Assembly (NCBI RefSeq): GCF_001720165.1
Contig: NZ_MCRI01000004.1
Location: forward strand, 1 to 64,000
Length of the DNA: 64,000 nt
Reading direction: 5' to 3'
Origin: Methylophaga muralis
GTDB taxonomy: Bacteria > Pseudomonadota > Gammaproteobacteria > Nitrosococcales > Methylophagaceae
Part shown: piece by piece, positions 35,829 to 45,830 of the stretch
How the letters are laid out: every line of letters starts with the position of its first letter
Numbering within the stretch: position 1 is the first letter of the stretch
The notes under the pieces: generated by a model
What the model was told of the DNA's origin: nothing
Seen by the model: the letters and a program-made list of their open reading frames with translations, nothing else
Databases searched by the model: none
Position numbers and translations under genes: made by a program

Positions 35829-37196
35829 TTAAAAATCAATTTGTGCACGTACTAAAGCGATATCCGGTTTTTCGCCATCGGCTGGATTACCTGGACGGTC
35901 TACATCAAGTACTTTTATGTAGTTTGCTGAGAGGCGGATGTTGTCAGTGGTGTACCAGTTCACCCCAAAGGTCAGGTTGTCCTGTTCACCGCCGATGAAA
36001 CTGCTGTCGTTAAGATCAGCTGAGCTGAAGCGAATACCAAGTTCCCAGGCGCCGATACCGCCCTGACCCACTGTTGAATTAGGTTTCACACGATCAAATG
36101 TGCCAGTGTTCGCTTTGTAACCGCGAGACTCACCCGTCAGGAAATAGCTGGCATAGGCATACCATGCATTGAAATCAAGATCAGTTGAAGCTGAAGCACG
36201 CTGAACGCGTGTATTGATGTACTCACTTTGTACTGACAGAGGTCCAAATACTGCTGCGGCTTCAAGACCGTATTGTTGGAAGTCATCCACATTCTCTAAA
36301 ACACCAGTGTCAATCAGGCGAACACCACTAATATTGGCTTCTGGACGCTCACGAAAACGTAATTGACCATCTTCCGGATTACGATGTAAAACGGCTGCAC
36401 CAAGGTGAATTAATTTATTTTTCTCGATAATCGGGTTAAAGGTGCCACGGGCGACCAGCCCCCAGCCTTCATTACCTTCTTCACCTGGATCGACTTCTGA
36501 TTTTTCACCAAACGCACCTGCCGAAGCGCTCCAATTATCACCACCATGGCTCAAACCAAGACCAATCGCACGGTCTGGATTAAATACATTGGTCAATGAT
36601 CGTTCGATAAAGGTGGTGTTTAAACTGCTGGTCAGATGTTCCAATCCAAACGGTTGTTTGAACTGCCCAACAGTTATTGCTGGAGTTAATCCCGTATATT
36701 GGATGTAGGCATCACGAATGCCACGTGCACCTGTGGCATTTTCTCCGGTGCCGCTTGGACGAGCGAAATCATATTGAAAACGGTAGTTCCAGTTTTCATA
36801 AACATTGCCGCGAATATCTAGGAAAGCACGACGAAATGCTGTTCCATCCCCCAAAGCAATCTCATCTTCATTATGGGCTGCAGCATCAATTTGTAACCGC
36901 CCACCCACTTGGGCTTTGAATGCGCCATCAGCTGATTCAAATGACAAGCTTCGGCCATTGCTTTTAGCAATAACAGCACCTTTAGTGACCGACTTAGTCT
37001 CTTGTATGTCTTCCTGGTGTTGATTTATTTGCGCGCTCTGTGCTGCCAGTTTCTCGATCAGTTGGTTTACTTGTTGTTCAAGTTTCTGAATTCGTAGCTC
37101 GGATTCACTATCAGCAGCGTAAACACCAATGGGAAACGTGCTGATTAAACCGGCCAAAAATAGATTCTGTGTAATAGGTTTGAGTTTGAATGACAC
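35829..37196 (-). CDS. Phosphate-selective porin O/P family outer-membrane porin
   Basis: 455 aa. Signal peptide of about 27 residues (cleavage after VYA), then a coiled coil at about 30-65 ([18 protein letters not shown]) and a 16-strand barrel ending in Phe (ALVRAQIDF). The internal phrase [21 protein letters not shown] is the family hallmark of OprP/OprO porins (seen near residues 130-150). The start is GTG with AGGAG upstream. As it precedes sbp by 30 bp it may conduct sulfate or other oxyanions rather than phosphate; this is inference from context. Confidence 0.87.
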   Translation of the reverse strand: MSFKLKPITQNLFLAGLISTFPIGVYAADSESELRIQKLEQQVNQLIEKLAAQSAQINQHQEDIQETKSVTKGAVIAKSNGRSLSFESADGAFKAQVGGRLQIDAAAHNEDEIALGDGTAFRRAFLDIRGNVYENWNYRFQYDFARPSGTGENATGARGIRDAYIQYTGLTPAITVGQFKQPFGLEHLTSSLNTTFIERSLTNVFNPDRAIGLGLSHGGDNWSASAGAFGEKSEVDPGEEGNEGWGLVARGTFNPIIEKNKLIHLGAAVLHRNPEDGQLRFRERPEANISGVRLIDTGVLENVDDFQQYGLEAAAVFGPLSVQSEYINTRVQRASASTDLDFNAWYAYASYFLTGESRGYKANTGTFDRVKPNSTVGQGGIGAWELGIRFSSADLNDSSFIGGEQDNLTFGVNWYTTDNIRLSANYIKVLDVDRPGNPADGEKPDIALVRAQIDF

Positions 37197-37591
37197 CTTG
37201 CTATCTCCTGGTTGTGTTAAGTGCAGGGAGATAGTAGGAAAGCGGCTTTATAATCCGAACCAATAAAAATTGGATTGTTTTATTCACTGGTATGTTTAAG
37301 TAAATAAAAATGCAGGTTTTAGCCATAAAAGACAGCTATCAAAATGGTGATTTAATTTATTAAAACAGGGTGTTTAGTAAGAAATTAATTTTGTTAAGCG
37401 CGTTTAAACTCACAAGCTAAGTATGGGATGTGGATGCGGCGGAGAAAGTTTGAGGTATGGATTTCATTAAACTTTAAGGCAAAAATTTTCTTTCTATATA
37501 ACTTTTAAAGATATATATATTCTTGCTTATTAATTCCACTTATTTATAAACCTGTCATTATTAGCGCTTTGAAAATGGTTTGAGGTTGAAA
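37197..37591. other. Divergent intergenic region, porin and SLC13 genes
   Basis: About 395 AT-rich bases between the divergent porin and permease genes. It must hold both promoters. No gene, repeat or clear operator was found. A 15-codon frame with a Cys-Gly-Cys start (37423) has no ribosome site and is not accepted as a gene. Confidence 0.4.
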
Positions 37592-39364
37592 ATGAGTTGG
37601 GAAGGCTGGTTTACCATAGCCGTTACATTGTCCGTATTGTTGGTTCTGACCTTTACTCGTGTCAGACCACATATCGCCATGATTACAGCGATGACTACAT
37701 TATTGGCTACGGGAATTCTCAATGGACAACAGGCATTGGCAGGATTCAGTAATGCAGGCCTTATTACCGTTGCAGCCATGTTCATAGTTGCTGCTGGTTT
37801 GCATGCTTCTGGTGGCGTAGATATTTTAGTTAAGTCGCTGTTGGGTTCCCCCAAATCTATTCGCGGTTCTTATCTTAGAATGTTTACCCCGGTGGTTTTC
37901 CTCAGTGCTTTTTTAAACAATACTCCCGTAGTCGCCACTATGGTTCCAGGCCTGCTTGCCTGGTGTAAACGAATTAATATCAATCCATCCAAAATCATGA
38001 TACCGCTTAGCTATACAGCTATCTTGGGTGGCACTCTCACTTTGATTGGCACGAGTACTAATCTTGTGTTGAATGGCCAGTATCAATCCTTAACGGGTGA
38101 GGCCGGTTTTTCAATTTTTTCCATTACTATTATTGGTTTGCCAGTTGCCATTTGCGGTTTGATTTTCATCTGGTTATTTTTCCCTAAATGGTTACCTGAC
38201 ATCGGCAAAAATCATGCTTTTGAAAATGTTCGCGAATTCACTCTTGAAGTGATGGTTGAGACGGATGGAGTATTGGTAGGTCAAAGTGTTCAACAGGCTG
38301 GGTTGAGGGATCAGAAAAGTGTTTATTTGGTCGAAATTGAGCGTAACGGCACATTATTAACCGCCGTTCCTTCTGAAGAACGATTACAGAGTGGCGATCG
38401 CCTCGTTTTTGCCGGAGACACGCAAGGCATTACGGACTTGCTTCGCATTCGCGGTATTGTCGCGTCAACTTCTGATGCAGAAAGTAGCGTGCTGGCCTCA
38501 GAAAGACCTGAACGTAGCCTAGTTGAAGCCGTTGTGTCTCCGCATTGTGCGGCTATTGGTGAAACCATTCGTGATGCGATGTTTTTGGAGCGGTATGGTG
38601 CCGTCATCATGGCAGTAGCAAGAAATGGTGAACGTATTCCAGGCAACTTAAGCAATATTGTTTTGCAGGCTGGTGATACTCTGCTATTGGAGGCGCGCCC
38701 TGCTTTTGTCAGTCGTCAACGTTATAACAAAGACTTTTTATTGATAAATGATTTGGGTAAAGAATCTCCCAATCACGATAAAGCCGCCCTTGCCTGGGTG
38801 ATTTTAATAACCTTGGTCACCGCTGCAGGATTTGGTTTAATCGATATGCTTCACGCATCGTTAATTGGTGCAACGTTAATGATACTGACTGGCTGTTGCT
38901 CAGTGAGTCAGGCAGAACGAAGTCTGGATTTGACGGTTATTTTAACTATTGCCGCATCATTTGCGTTAGGTGTCGCATTACAGCAAACTGGGGTAGCAGA
39001 CTTTGTAGCGACAGGTATCGTCTCGCTTAGTCAGAATCAACCCTGGTTAATGTTAGTCATGACTTACATTGCTGTTTCGGTATTAACCGAAGTCATTACC
39101 AATAATGCTGCGGCTGTATTGATGTTACCCATCGTGCTTGAGTTAACCGCGAAAGCCGGGCTACATAATGAGCCGTTTGTATTTGCCATTATGATGGCGG
39201 CTTCGGCAAGTTTTGCCACCCCGCTAGGTTATCAAACCAATCTTATGGTTTATGGTCCGGGCGGCTACCACTTCCGTGACTTTTTAAAAGTCGGTGTGCC
39301 GATGAATTTATTTATCGGCGCAGTTACATTGAGCGTGATCATGCTGATTTGGCCTTTAAACTAA
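37592..39364 (+). CDS. SLC13/DASS-type anion permease with two RCK-C domains
   Basis: 590 aa from the ATG at 37592, which follows GAGG at six bases; a TTG upstream is less likely. Two halves of TM helices (about residues 5-200 and 390-590) carry the paired hairpin motifs FLNNTPVVATMVPG (about 110-123) and VITNNAAAVLMLPI (about 510). Between them lie two TrkA-C/RCK-C regulatory domains (about 205-380). This build is common to sulfate permeases of the SLC13 group. Position next to the sulfate locus supports sulfate as the substrate; dicarboxylates or other anions are alternatives. Confidence 0.85.
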   Translation: MSWEGWFTIAVTLSVLLVLTFTRVRPHIAMITAMTTLLATGILNGQQALAGFSNAGLITVAAMFIVAAGLHASGGVDILVKSLLGSPKSIRGSYLRMFTPVVFLSAFLNNTPVVATMVPGLLAWCKRININPSKIMIPLSYTAILGGTLTLIGTSTNLVLNGQYQSLTGEAGFSIFSITIIGLPVAICGLIFIWLFFPKWLPDIGKNHAFENVREFTLEVMVETDGVLVGQSVQQAGLRDQKSVYLVEIERNGTLLTAVPSEERLQSGDRLVFAGDTQGITDLLRIRGIVASTSDAESSVLASERPERSLVEAVVSPHCAAIGETIRDAMFLERYGAVIMAVARNGERIPGNLSNIVLQAGDTLLLEARPAFVSRQRYNKDFLLINDLGKESPNHDKAALAWVILITLVTAAGFGLIDMLHASLIGATLMILTGCCSVSQAERSLDLTVILTIAASFALGVALQQTGVADFVATGIVSLSQNQPWLMLVMTYIAVSVLTEVITNNAAAVLMLPIVLELTAKAGLHNEPFVFAIMMAASASFATPLGYQTNLMVYGPGGYHFRDFLKVGVPMNLFIGAVTLSVIMLIWPLN

Positions 39365-39374
39365 ATTTACTCTT

Positions 39375-39872
39375 ATGGTTAACACTCAGATTCAACTCGC
39401 TTGCTGGAAGGATGTGCCTGCTATTGCTTCATTATTAAATGAATGTGCCCATCATATGCATCTAAATGGCATGTCGCATTGGCTCGACCTTTATGATGAG
39501 GAATTTGTACGCCAAAATCTGCTGCAAAAATCAGTTTATATCATCAAACAGGATTCAAAGATTATTGGCTGTGTTGCACTGGGCCTAAACCCTGCTGATC
39601 ATTATGCTGATTGCTGGCCCGATATCCCAGCTGCTGATTTTTATCTGACCCAATTGGCTGTTCATCCTGATCATCAACAAGCTGGTTATGGACGATTATT
39701 ACTCCAATATTGTCTGGGCTTAATCGGTGACGGTACGATGCAATTGGATGCTGTCTCTCATTATCCGGAGTTATTGGATTTTTATCGAAAATTCGGCTTC
39801 AAGCAGATCGCTGAAGGTATTGGCTTGGGCGATCATCGATACCTGTTTGAGTTCGCGCATTCATCCCAATAA
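39375..39872 (+). CDS. GNAT-family N-acetyltransferase
   Basis: 165 aa with the acetyl-CoA binding signature LTQLAVHPDHQQAGYGRLLL at about residues 92-111 (Q/RxxGxG/A loop as QQAGYG). The later YPELLDFYRKFGFKQIAEG segment is typical of the GNAT C-terminal half. Substrate unknown. It starts 10 bp after the SLC13 gene and may be co-transcribed. It overlaps the ZIP gene tail on the opposite strand by 12 bp. Confidence 0.85.
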   Translation: MVNTQIQLACWKDVPAIASLLNECAHHMHLNGMSHWLDLYDEEFVRQNLLQKSVYIIKQDSKIIGCVALGLNPADHYADCWPDIPAADFYLTQLAVHPDHQQAGYGRLLLQYCLGLIGDGTMQLDAVSHYPELLDFYRKFGFKQIAEGIGLGDHRYLFEFAHSSQ

Positions 39873-40793
39873 TGTATCAATTAGCATAATGGCAAACAGA
39901 CCGCCCATGAGGCCAACGGTCGCTCTTGTTTGATGTCCATTTCGATGTGTTTCAGGAATCACTTCGTGAGATACCACAAAAATCATCGCACCAGCAGCAA
40001 TGCCTAAACCTAAAGGATAGGAAACCGGTAAACCGCTGGACAATATTATGCCGACCAACGCTCCTATGGGCTCAACCAATCCGGTAGCTGCTGCAATCGC
40101 CACAGCTTTGCCAGCAGATATATTGATTCGTCTGAGTGCCAACACAACCGCTAGCCCTTCAGGGATATTTTGTAAAGCGATCGCCGCTGTCAGTGGAATA
40201 CCAACTGACAAATTACCATCGGTGTAACTTACGCCAATCGCCATGCCTTCGGGAAAGTTGTGCAGAGCAATAGCCAACACAAACAGACTGACTCTGCCAA
40301 CCTGTTGATGTCCGGCACCACAAGGGCCGGAATGTTGATGTTCATGGGGCAAGTAATAATCCAACCCCAACATCAACAGCACACCACCTATCATGCCGAA
40401 AATAATGATTGCAACACCACTTACGGCATGGCCTGTTAAGTCAGTGGCAACCTCAATTCCAGGAAGTATCAAAGAAAAAAAGCTTGCCCCCAACATCATG
40501 CCAGCTGCCATACCGAGCATCGTGTCTTCAGTAATTGTTGGAAGTTTTTTTACAAATAAACCAGGTGCAGCACCTAATGCTGTCGACAATGCTCCGACGC
40601 CACCGCCAATCAAGGCCCATTTTAAAAATTGTGGATCGATATTAGAGTGAATATTCAGCAGACTCACCAGCAACAATCCGACAATTAAGCTGATGGCAGA
40701 CAAAATGAAGATCGAGATGCCCGGCCGAGTATTAAATTGTTCACGCCAACTTTTTAAAAGCAACGATAGGGTTTGTCTAATGGCCTGCTGCAT
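39861..40793 (-). CDS. ZIP-family divalent metal transporter
   Basis: 310 aa from the first ATG (40793); the frame continues upstream to a TTG without ribosome site. Eight TM helices are expected. A His-rich loop (HEHQHSGPCGAGHQ) sits before the conserved helices with HNFPEG and QNIPEG, the two motifs building the metal site of ZIP carriers. The likely substrate is zinc, possibly iron or manganese. No Zur-box-like site was seen upstream, so it may be constitutive. Cys in the loop next to His may help capture metal. Confidence 0.9.
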   Translation of the reverse strand: MQQAIRQTLSLLLKSWREQFNTRPGISIFILSAISLIVGLLLVSLLNIHSNIDPQFLKWALIGGGVGALSTALGAAPGLFVKKLPTITEDTMLGMAAGMMLGASFFSLILPGIEVATDLTGHAVSGVAIIIFGMIGGVLLMLGLDYYLPHEHQHSGPCGAGHQQVGRVSLFVLAIALHNFPEGMAIGVSYTDGNLSVGIPLTAAIALQNIPEGLAVVLALRRINISAGKAVAIAAATGLVEPIGALVGIILSSGLPVSYPLGLGIAAGAMIFVVSHEVIPETHRNGHQTRATVGLMGGLFAIMLIDTLLG

Positions 40794-40933
40794 TGATTTA
40801 TCTCGAATAACTTCATCAACCTTATAAAAGATTGAGAGCACAAACACAAATAACAAATTGAACTGTGGCTGACTCGAACTAATTGCTTCTCGCTATTTTC
40901 ATATGTTAAAGCAACAAAATTTGGAGCAGGACG

Positions 40934-41125
40934 ATGCAGGCTTTACAAGAACATTCGCTAAGCTGTCCTTATTGCGGCGAAACCATTGAGGTTTTGCTGG
41001 ATTGCACGATTGATTATCAACAATATATCGAGGATTGTTTTGTGTGTTGCAGGCCCATACAATTTTCGGTCAGTGTAAATGGTGATGGCACTTTTCAGGT
41101 CGATGCAACCGATGAAAATGCTTAA
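40934..41125 (+). CDS. CPXCG-motif small cysteine-rich protein
   Basis: 63 aa with a four-cysteine zinc-ribbon pattern: C11-P-Y-C14-G near the start and a second group C35, C38, C39 (EDCFVCCRPI). This matches the CPXCG family of short proteins with unknown function. A GGAG ribosome site lies at normal distance from the ATG. It is monocistronic and divergent from the ZIP gene. Confidence 0.85.
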   Translation: MQALQEHSLSCPYCGETIEVLLDCTIDYQQYIEDCFVCCRPIQFSVSVNGDGTFQVDATDENA

Positions 41126-41333
41126 AAATAAAGGATTTTAAACGTCTTTTTATCAACACTAACTTTCCTAACAATCTTGATATTCAATCGTACCGCGTGA
41201 TGATTGGGATGAATCAAATATTAAGCTCCTGGATTTAAAGGAAAAATATCCTGTATAAACAAGGATAGTTTGCTTATTGAAGGATGTTATATTTCATTAT
41301 CTAATGAAACAAAACCAATGATGGGAATGAACA

Positions 41334-41717
41334 TTGAATCGTATTTGGCATAATGCTTTTTATCCTGCCCTGCTCATCGCGCTATTATTACCGCAAGCCT
41401 ACGCATCACTGGATTTGTTAGCGGGCGTAGAAGCAGGTATTGAAACCGATACCGCGATGACAACCATTGATTTGGATCGAACTCAGGAAGCCCTATCCTC
41501 CAATAATTTTGAATCCGAGCATGTCTGGCATAATGACCACACAGGAATTCAATATCAAATCAAGCTGTTACGCAGCTATTCTTATGGCCACTACCCTTGT
41601 CTGGCCTATCAGTTAAAAATTAAAAACGGTGAAGATTTGCAGGAAAAATCGCTGGACGCATGTCAGCATCGCAGTGGTAAATGGATTTCTGTTTCGCCTA
41701 GCTCAATGGCTTTTTAG
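41334..41717 (+). CDS. Secreted surface-antigen-like protein
   Basis: 127 aa starting with TTG (GGGA eight bases upstream; no ATG in frame nearby). Signal peptide of about 24 residues, cleaved after AYA. The mature part has the pattern of the 17-kDa surface antigen C-terminal domain: VWHNDHTGIQYQIK, a Cys in HYPCLAY, and CQHRSGKWI at the end, giving a likely disulfide. Function unknown. The 207 bases before it hold a possible promoter (TTGAAG, 17 bp, TCTAAT at 41277-41305). Confidence 0.65.
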   Translation: MNRIWHNAFYPALLIALLLPQAYASLDLLAGVEAGIETDTAMTTIDLDRTQEALSSNNFESEHVWHNDHTGIQYQIKLLRSYSYGHYPCLAYQLKIKNGEDLQEKSLDACQHRSGKWISVSPSSMAF

Positions 41718-41776
41718 GGCCTGTTGAGTTCTCATAGCCACTTCTGTTGTGGCTGAAATGTACCAATCAAGATTTC

Positions 41777-42748
41777 TTAGGGCGCATCCGCGATAAAGAC
41801 AGCCCGCTTGGGTGCAGGATAACCTTCAACCGTTTTACTAATATCCAGGGGATCCAGAAAATCCCGTAATGACTCGAACGTCATCCACTCGGTAGCACGT
41901 TGTTCTTCAAGACTGGTGAGATTTTCATCCACACATCGCACATTTTTATATCCGCATTTACGCAGCCACAACAACATAGTTGGAACCGATGGAATAAACC
42001 AGACATTACGCATTTTGGCATAACGTTCCTCTGGCATCAGACTCATACCTTCTTCTCCATCAATAATCAGTGTTTCCAGTACCAGCTCACCACCCGGGCG
42101 AAGACAATGGCGCAACTCCATTAAATGGTTTAGCGGTGAACGGCGATGATATAAAACGCCCATCGAAAACACCGTATCAAACAGGTGTAATTTTTCCGGC
42201 ATATGTTCAATACCAATTGGCAAAACAAAATGCCTATCACTCTGGATAAAGTGCTGCATCAGTTGATACTGCATACTGAACACCAGTGTCGGATCTATGC
42301 CCATCACCATGCTGGCACCCTCACCCACCATTCGCCAGCCGTGATAGCCATTACCGCCACCGACATCCAGAACCTTACGGCCCTGCAAAGAGCTGAGATG
42401 AGGTAAAACCCGATCCCACTTCCAGTCGGAACGCCATTCAGTATCAATATCGATATCAAATAATTGATACGGACCTTTGCGCCACGGGTGGAAAGTTTTG
42501 ATCAGATCAATAAAGGCTTGTTTATCAATACTGGATATATCCTCCGATGTGCCGATCTGCACGGCTTGTTTTAGCTCTACTTGTGCAGGTTTTACAGAGG
42601 GTAAATTCGCCAATGCCTGTTGCCATAACGGCATCTTGCCATGAAAATCATCAGCCAGCCTTTCAGTAGTAAAAGTTGACAATTGCTCGGCCCAGTCAGC
42701 TTGTCCAACAGATTCAAGCCAACGGTAAAACGGTTCATATACGGTCAT
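41777..42748 (-). CDS. cmoB: tRNA U34 carboxymethyltransferase CmoB
   Basis: 323 aa. CmoB transfers a carboxymethyl group from carboxy-SAM to 5-hydroxyuridine at the wobble base of certain tRNAs, making cmo5U. The family features are present: an N-terminal helical region with [11 protein letters not shown], the phrase [12 protein letters not shown] near residue 90 and the SAM-binding loop [13 protein letters not shown] near 131. Its ATG overlaps the stop of cmoA (ATGA), so the pair is translationally coupled. Confidence 0.97.
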   Translation of the reverse strand: MTVYEPFYRWLESVGQADWAEQLSTFTTERLADDFHGKMPLWQQALANLPSVKPAQVELKQAVQIGTSEDISSIDKQAFIDLIKTFHPWRKGPYQLFDIDIDTEWRSDWKWDRVLPHLSSLQGRKVLDVGGGNGYHGWRMVGEGASMVMGIDPTLVFSMQYQLMQHFIQSDRHFVLPIGIEHMPEKLHLFDTVFSMGVLYHRRSPLNHLMELRHCLRPGGELVLETLIIDGEEGMSLMPEERYAKMRNVWFIPSVPTMLLWLRKCGYKNVRCVDENLTSLEEQRATEWMTFESLRDFLDPLDISKTVEGYPAPKRAVFIADAP

Positions 42749-43476
42749 TTAAAAGCTATCAAAGAGGCAAAGTTAAAACATTGAAACCAGCATTCGCTGC
42801 GAGAAAAACCCGCTTGGCTGAGACGATGTTGATGTGTTGAAAGAGTTTCGGGGATTAATACATTTTCCAACGCGCTGCGTTTCTGGCTGATTTCCAGATC
42901 ACTGTAGCCATTAGCGCGTTTGAAATCATGATGTGCTTCAGTAAAAAAAGTCTGTTGCTCATCACTGTCAAAAGTCAGTTTTTCCGACAGAATAAATACG
43001 CCGCCCGGTTTCAAGCCCTGATAAATTTGTCGAATCAACTCATCCCGTAAAGCCGGTGCAATAAACTGCAGCGTGAAATTCATCACCACTACTGAGGCAT
43101 TTTCAATAAGCGTCTGGTTAATATCTTCACAGCGCAGCTCAACCGGTACTCGATTATTATCAGCCGCGATAATTTTCTTCGCCCGTTCAATCATTGCGGC
43201 CGAATTATCAACCGCAATTATCTGACAGCCTTCAGCTTTAATACGCTGGCGCATTGATAAAGTAACGGCTCCTAATGAACTGCCCAGGTCATAGCAACTG
43301 CTGTTTTCCTGAGCATAACGAGCGGTCAGAATGCCGATATTGGAGATCAGGGTGCCATAGCCAGGTACCGAGCGCTGGATCATATCGGGAAACACGTCCA
43401 CCACACGTTCATCAAAGCGAAAGTCCACCATCTGTTCCAGTGGTGAAGCAAAAATGTTATCGGCTTTTTTGATCAT
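42745..43476 (-). CDS. cmoA: Carboxy-SAM synthase CmoA
   Basis: 243 aa, class I methyltransferase fold, converting SAM and prephenate to carboxy-SAM, the donor used by CmoB. SAM loop [15 protein letters not shown] starts near residue 58. The family opening [18 protein letters not shown] is intact. Its start overlaps the end of tsaB (ATGA). The order tsaB-cmoA-cmoB forms a tRNA-modification operon. Confidence 0.97.
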   Translation of the reverse strand: MIKKADNIFASPLEQMVDFRFDERVVDVFPDMIQRSVPGYGTLISNIGILTARYAQENSSCYDLGSSLGAVTLSMRQRIKAEGCQIIAVDNSAAMIERAKKIIAADNNRVPVELRCEDINQTLIENASVVVMNFTLQFIAPALRDELIRQIYQGLKPGGVFILSEKLTFDSDEQQTFFTEAHHDFKRANGYSDLEISQKRSALENVLIPETLSTHQHRLSQAGFSRSECWFQCFNFASLIAFK

Positions 43477-44159
43477 CCCTGTTGTGCCTTCTTTTTAGCC
43501 ACATCATTGCGTAGGTAAACGGGTAAAGCTTTTTCAGCACTGACATATTCGCCCCGTGCGTATAATTGCTCGGCAAGTTTCAAAATAATCGCGGCTTGCG
43601 GATAAATATCGGGTTGCTGACCAATTACTTGTCCGGAAAAATTGCTTTGCAATGGATCTGCATAAACTTGCCAGCCAGTGCCTGCACCTAACCACATCTC
43701 AGTATTAGCGGGTAAGAATTGTTCTGCAGGACATACTTTTTCTTCTCCTATCAGCACAACGCTTGCATCTTGCACCTGAAAACTGGCGGCATAGATTTCA
43801 TCCATTCGCGCATCCATCGCTACCGCTATATTTTGTTGTTGGGTCTGCTCATAAGCAGCTTGGGCGACTGCTGCTAAAGTGGAGACTGGAATAACCGGAA
43901 GCTCACGAGCAAAAGCAATTCCTTGAGCAACACCCACACCGATTCTAACCCCGGTGAATGAGCCGGGCCCACGACCAAATGCCAAAGCATCAATATCAGC
44001 AATTGACGCAGCTGCTTGCTTGAAAAGCTGATCGAGCATCCCCAATATAAGGGTCGAGTGACCACGTTGAGTCATTTGTTGCTGTTGATACAACACTCCA
44101 TTAATAGTAATGGCGGCAGAACAACTTTCGGTACTGGTATCAAGGGCAAGCAGATTCAT
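43473..44159 (-). CDS. tsaB: TsaB, tRNA t6A37 biosynthesis subunit
   Basis: 228 aa of the ASKHA fold. TsaB is the scaffold partner of TsaD and TsaE in making N6-threonylcarbamoyl-adenosine at position 37 of ANN-decoding tRNAs. Hallmarks: [14 protein letters not shown] at the N terminus and [20 protein letters not shown] near residues 62-81. Length is normal. It heads an operon with cmoA and cmoB. Confidence 0.96.
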   Translation of the reverse strand: MNLLALDTSTESCSAAITINGVLYQQQQMTQRGHSTLILGMLDQLFKQAAASIADIDALAFGRGPGSFTGVRIGVGVAQGIAFARELPVIPVSTLAAVAQAAYEQTQQQNIAVAMDARMDEIYAASFQVQDASVVLIGEEKVCPAEQFLPANTEMWLGAGTGWQVYADPLQSNFSGQVIGQQPDIYPQAAIILKLAEQLYARGEYVSAEKALPVYLRNDVAKKKAQQG

Positions 44160-44237
44160 TGGTTGGTCATCATCATGTCATTTGAACGTCATAGACGCGC
44201 ATTATAATTCAACCGTCGACTACAAAGGAGGTTCGCT

Positions 44238-44366
44238 ATGGGTTATATCGCTGATACCATCTATATTTTTCGTGAATTGATGAAACTGTTGTTTGTGGTG
44301 GTAACATCACCTTTCGCGGTCGTTGGCAGTTTGCTAATGCTGGGAAGCGTTACCTGGCAGTCATAA
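44238..44366 (+). CDS. 42-aa single-pass membrane protein
   Basis: A short frame with a near-perfect AGGAGG ribosome site six bases before its ATG. The peptide begins MGYIADTIYIFRELMK and continues into a hydrophobic segment (about residues 16-36) that would span the membrane once. It is divergent from tsaB and followed 14 bp later by a 79-aa gene, likely an operon. I recognise no family. The strong initiation signal and membrane-like composition make it a credible small protein missed by length cut-offs. Confidence 0.65.
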   Translation: MGYIADTIYIFRELMKLLFVVVTSPFAVVGSLLMLGSVTWQS

Positions 44367-44380
44367 TATTGAGGAACTAA

Positions 44381-44620
44381 ATGAGCGTCATTCATCTACA
44401 AGCACTGGATAAAATTCGTGATAAAGAGTGGGATGATGCTCATCAGCTTATACAGCAATACAGTGATCCACTGGCTTGTTTAATCCATGGATACTTGCAT
44501 CGAATTGAAGGTGATCTTTCCAACGCTGCTTACTGGTACAACCGAGCAAACGAGGTTGTACCAGCAAACGGTTTAGATGACGAGTTACAAAGACTGTATA
44601 CACTCGCCGGTAAAGCTTAA
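44381..44620 (+). CDS. 79-aa helical protein, TPR-like
   Basis: Small soluble protein made of helices with a spacing that recalls one or two tetratricopeptide units (for example EGDLSNAAYWYNRANEVVP near residues 43-61). GAGG precedes the ATG. It follows the 42-aa membrane peptide gene by 14 bp. Function unknown; protein-protein contact is a guess from the fold. Confidence 0.6.
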   Translation: MSVIHLQALDKIRDKEWDDAHQLIQQYSDPLACLIHGYLHRIEGDLSNAAYWYNRANEVVPANGLDDELQRLYTLAGKA

Positions 44621-44627
44621 CTCAGAA

Positions 44628-45197
44628 TTATTTTCTGATGCCCTCAATAGAAAGTGTCAGAAACACTTCCTGTGAGCTTGGGCCTAATTTGCTGACATCA
44701 ATGCCATAATCTTCGATGATAAAGCTGGTTTCACCATGAAAGCCCACGCGGTAACCACCCCATGGATCTTCACCTTCACCAATTTTTTCCACCGGGATAG
44801 TCATCGGTTTGGTCACGCCATGCAAAGTGAAATCACCTTTCATCAATAAAGTGCCATCTGCCTGCTGTTCAAAGCTGGTTGAGGTGAAACGTGCTTCTGG
44901 ATGCTTGGCCGTATTCAGAAATTGCTCACGCAAGTGTTTGTCACGTTCAGCAAAGTTGGTATCGACACTGGCGACATCAATCTTCACATCAATTTTTGAT
45001 GCTTCTGGGTTCTCTGCGTCATAGCTGAACGTGCCTTCAAAATCATTAAAACGTCCGCTCATCCAGCTAAAGCCCAGATGCTGAATGCGAAAATCAATAA
45101 AAGCATGTGCTTTTTCAGTATCAATCACATAGTCAGCCGCTTGTGCTGGCAATACAAATGCCGAACTTATCGCTAAGGCAAAAATGGTTTTTTTCAT
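44628..45197 (-). CDS. YceI-family periplasmic lipid-binding protein
   Basis: 189 aa. Signal peptide of about 20 residues (cleavage after AQA). The mature beta-barrel follows the YceI pattern: IDTEKAHAFIDFRIQHLGFS at its start, a central FTLHGVTKPMTIPV and a C-terminal LTLSIEGIRK. Members bind isoprenoid chains such as ubiquinone precursors. It starts 16 bp after a cytochrome b561 gene; that pair is conserved in many proteobacteria, hinting at quinone-linked electron transfer. AGGAG precedes the ATG. Confidence 0.93.
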   Translation of the reverse strand: MKKTIFALAISSAFVLPAQAADYVIDTEKAHAFIDFRIQHLGFSWMSGRFNDFEGTFSYDAENPEASKIDVKIDVASVDTNFAERDKHLREQFLNTAKHPEARFTSTSFEQQADGTLLMKGDFTLHGVTKPMTIPVEKIGEGEDPWGGYRVGFHGETSFIIEDYGIDVSKLGPSSQEVFLTLSIEGIRK

Positions 45198-45213
45198 GTG
45201 AACTCCTGTTGGT

Positions 45214-45759
45214 TTAAAGATTAAGCATGCGACGCAAGGTGGCGTCTTTATTAATGAAATGATGTTTTAACGCCGCCAGGGCGTGAATTGAGGCCAACGC
45301 AATAATGAAATACGCTGACCATAAATGCAGTTTGCTAACCAAATCGCTGGTCGAGACAGTTAGTTGAGTGAGAGCAGGAATATTGAACCAGTCAAAAATA
45401 CCCAGTGGCTGGCCTTTCGCGGTGACAATTAGATAGCCGGTAACAGCCAATACGATAATCGCCAAATTCATCAGTTGATGTACTGTTTTTGCTGCTAAGT
45501 TCTGCCAAACCGGGGTAGTTGAAATTGCTGCAGGTTTGCCGGCAAACGGACGCCATAGCCAGCGTATCAATACCAAAAGCAAGACAATAAATCCAAGACC
45601 TTTATGCCACCACGGTGCCTGGTAATACCAGTCATCGTAATAACCAAGATCAACCATCCATAGACCGAGAACAAACAAACCGATAGTCAGCAGTGCGACA
45701 GACCAGTGCAGCACTATGCTGATCAATCCATAACGTTCAGAGCTGTTCTTAAAACGCAT
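45214..45759 (-). CDS. Cytochrome b561 (CybB-like)
   Basis: 181 aa with four TM helices and His residues suited to bind two b hemes (for example in LHWSVALL near residue 18, WHKGLGF near 50, HQLMNL near 95 and the later HLWSAYF near 146). It should accept electrons from quinol in the inner membrane. GAGG lies before the ATG. It is the first gene of a unit with yceI. Confidence 0.92.
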   Translation of the reverse strand: MRFKNSSERYGLISIVLHWSVALLTIGLFVLGLWMVDLGYYDDWYYQAPWWHKGLGFIVLLLVLIRWLWRPFAGKPAAISTTPVWQNLAAKTVHQLMNLAIIVLAVTGYLIVTAKGQPLGIFDWFNIPALTQLTVSTSDLVSKLHLWSAYFIIALASIHALAALKHHFINKDATLRRMLNL

Positions 45760-45798
45760 GCATTCCTCTCCGTAGGAAACTTTCAGAATGACAATCTG

Positions 45799-45819
45799 AC
45801 CCTACTGTTTTCGTAGGGT
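45799..45819. other. Stem-loop between ygiQ-like and cytochrome b561 genes
   Basis: Inverted repeat ACCCTAC and GTAGGGT with a seven-base loop. It lies beyond the 3' end of the YgiQ-type gene and before the cytochrome gene, both on the minus strand. No T run follows on the minus strand, so it may be an RNA-stabilising hairpin, a Rho-assisted end or an operator. Confidence 0.4.
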
Positions 45820-45830
45820 TCCGTTAATGA

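Noticed and set aside
37423-37470. 15-codon frame starting with Met-Gly-Cys-Gly-Cys-Gly, a possible metal-binding peptide
   Set aside because: No ribosome site, very short and isolated in an AT-rich promoter region.
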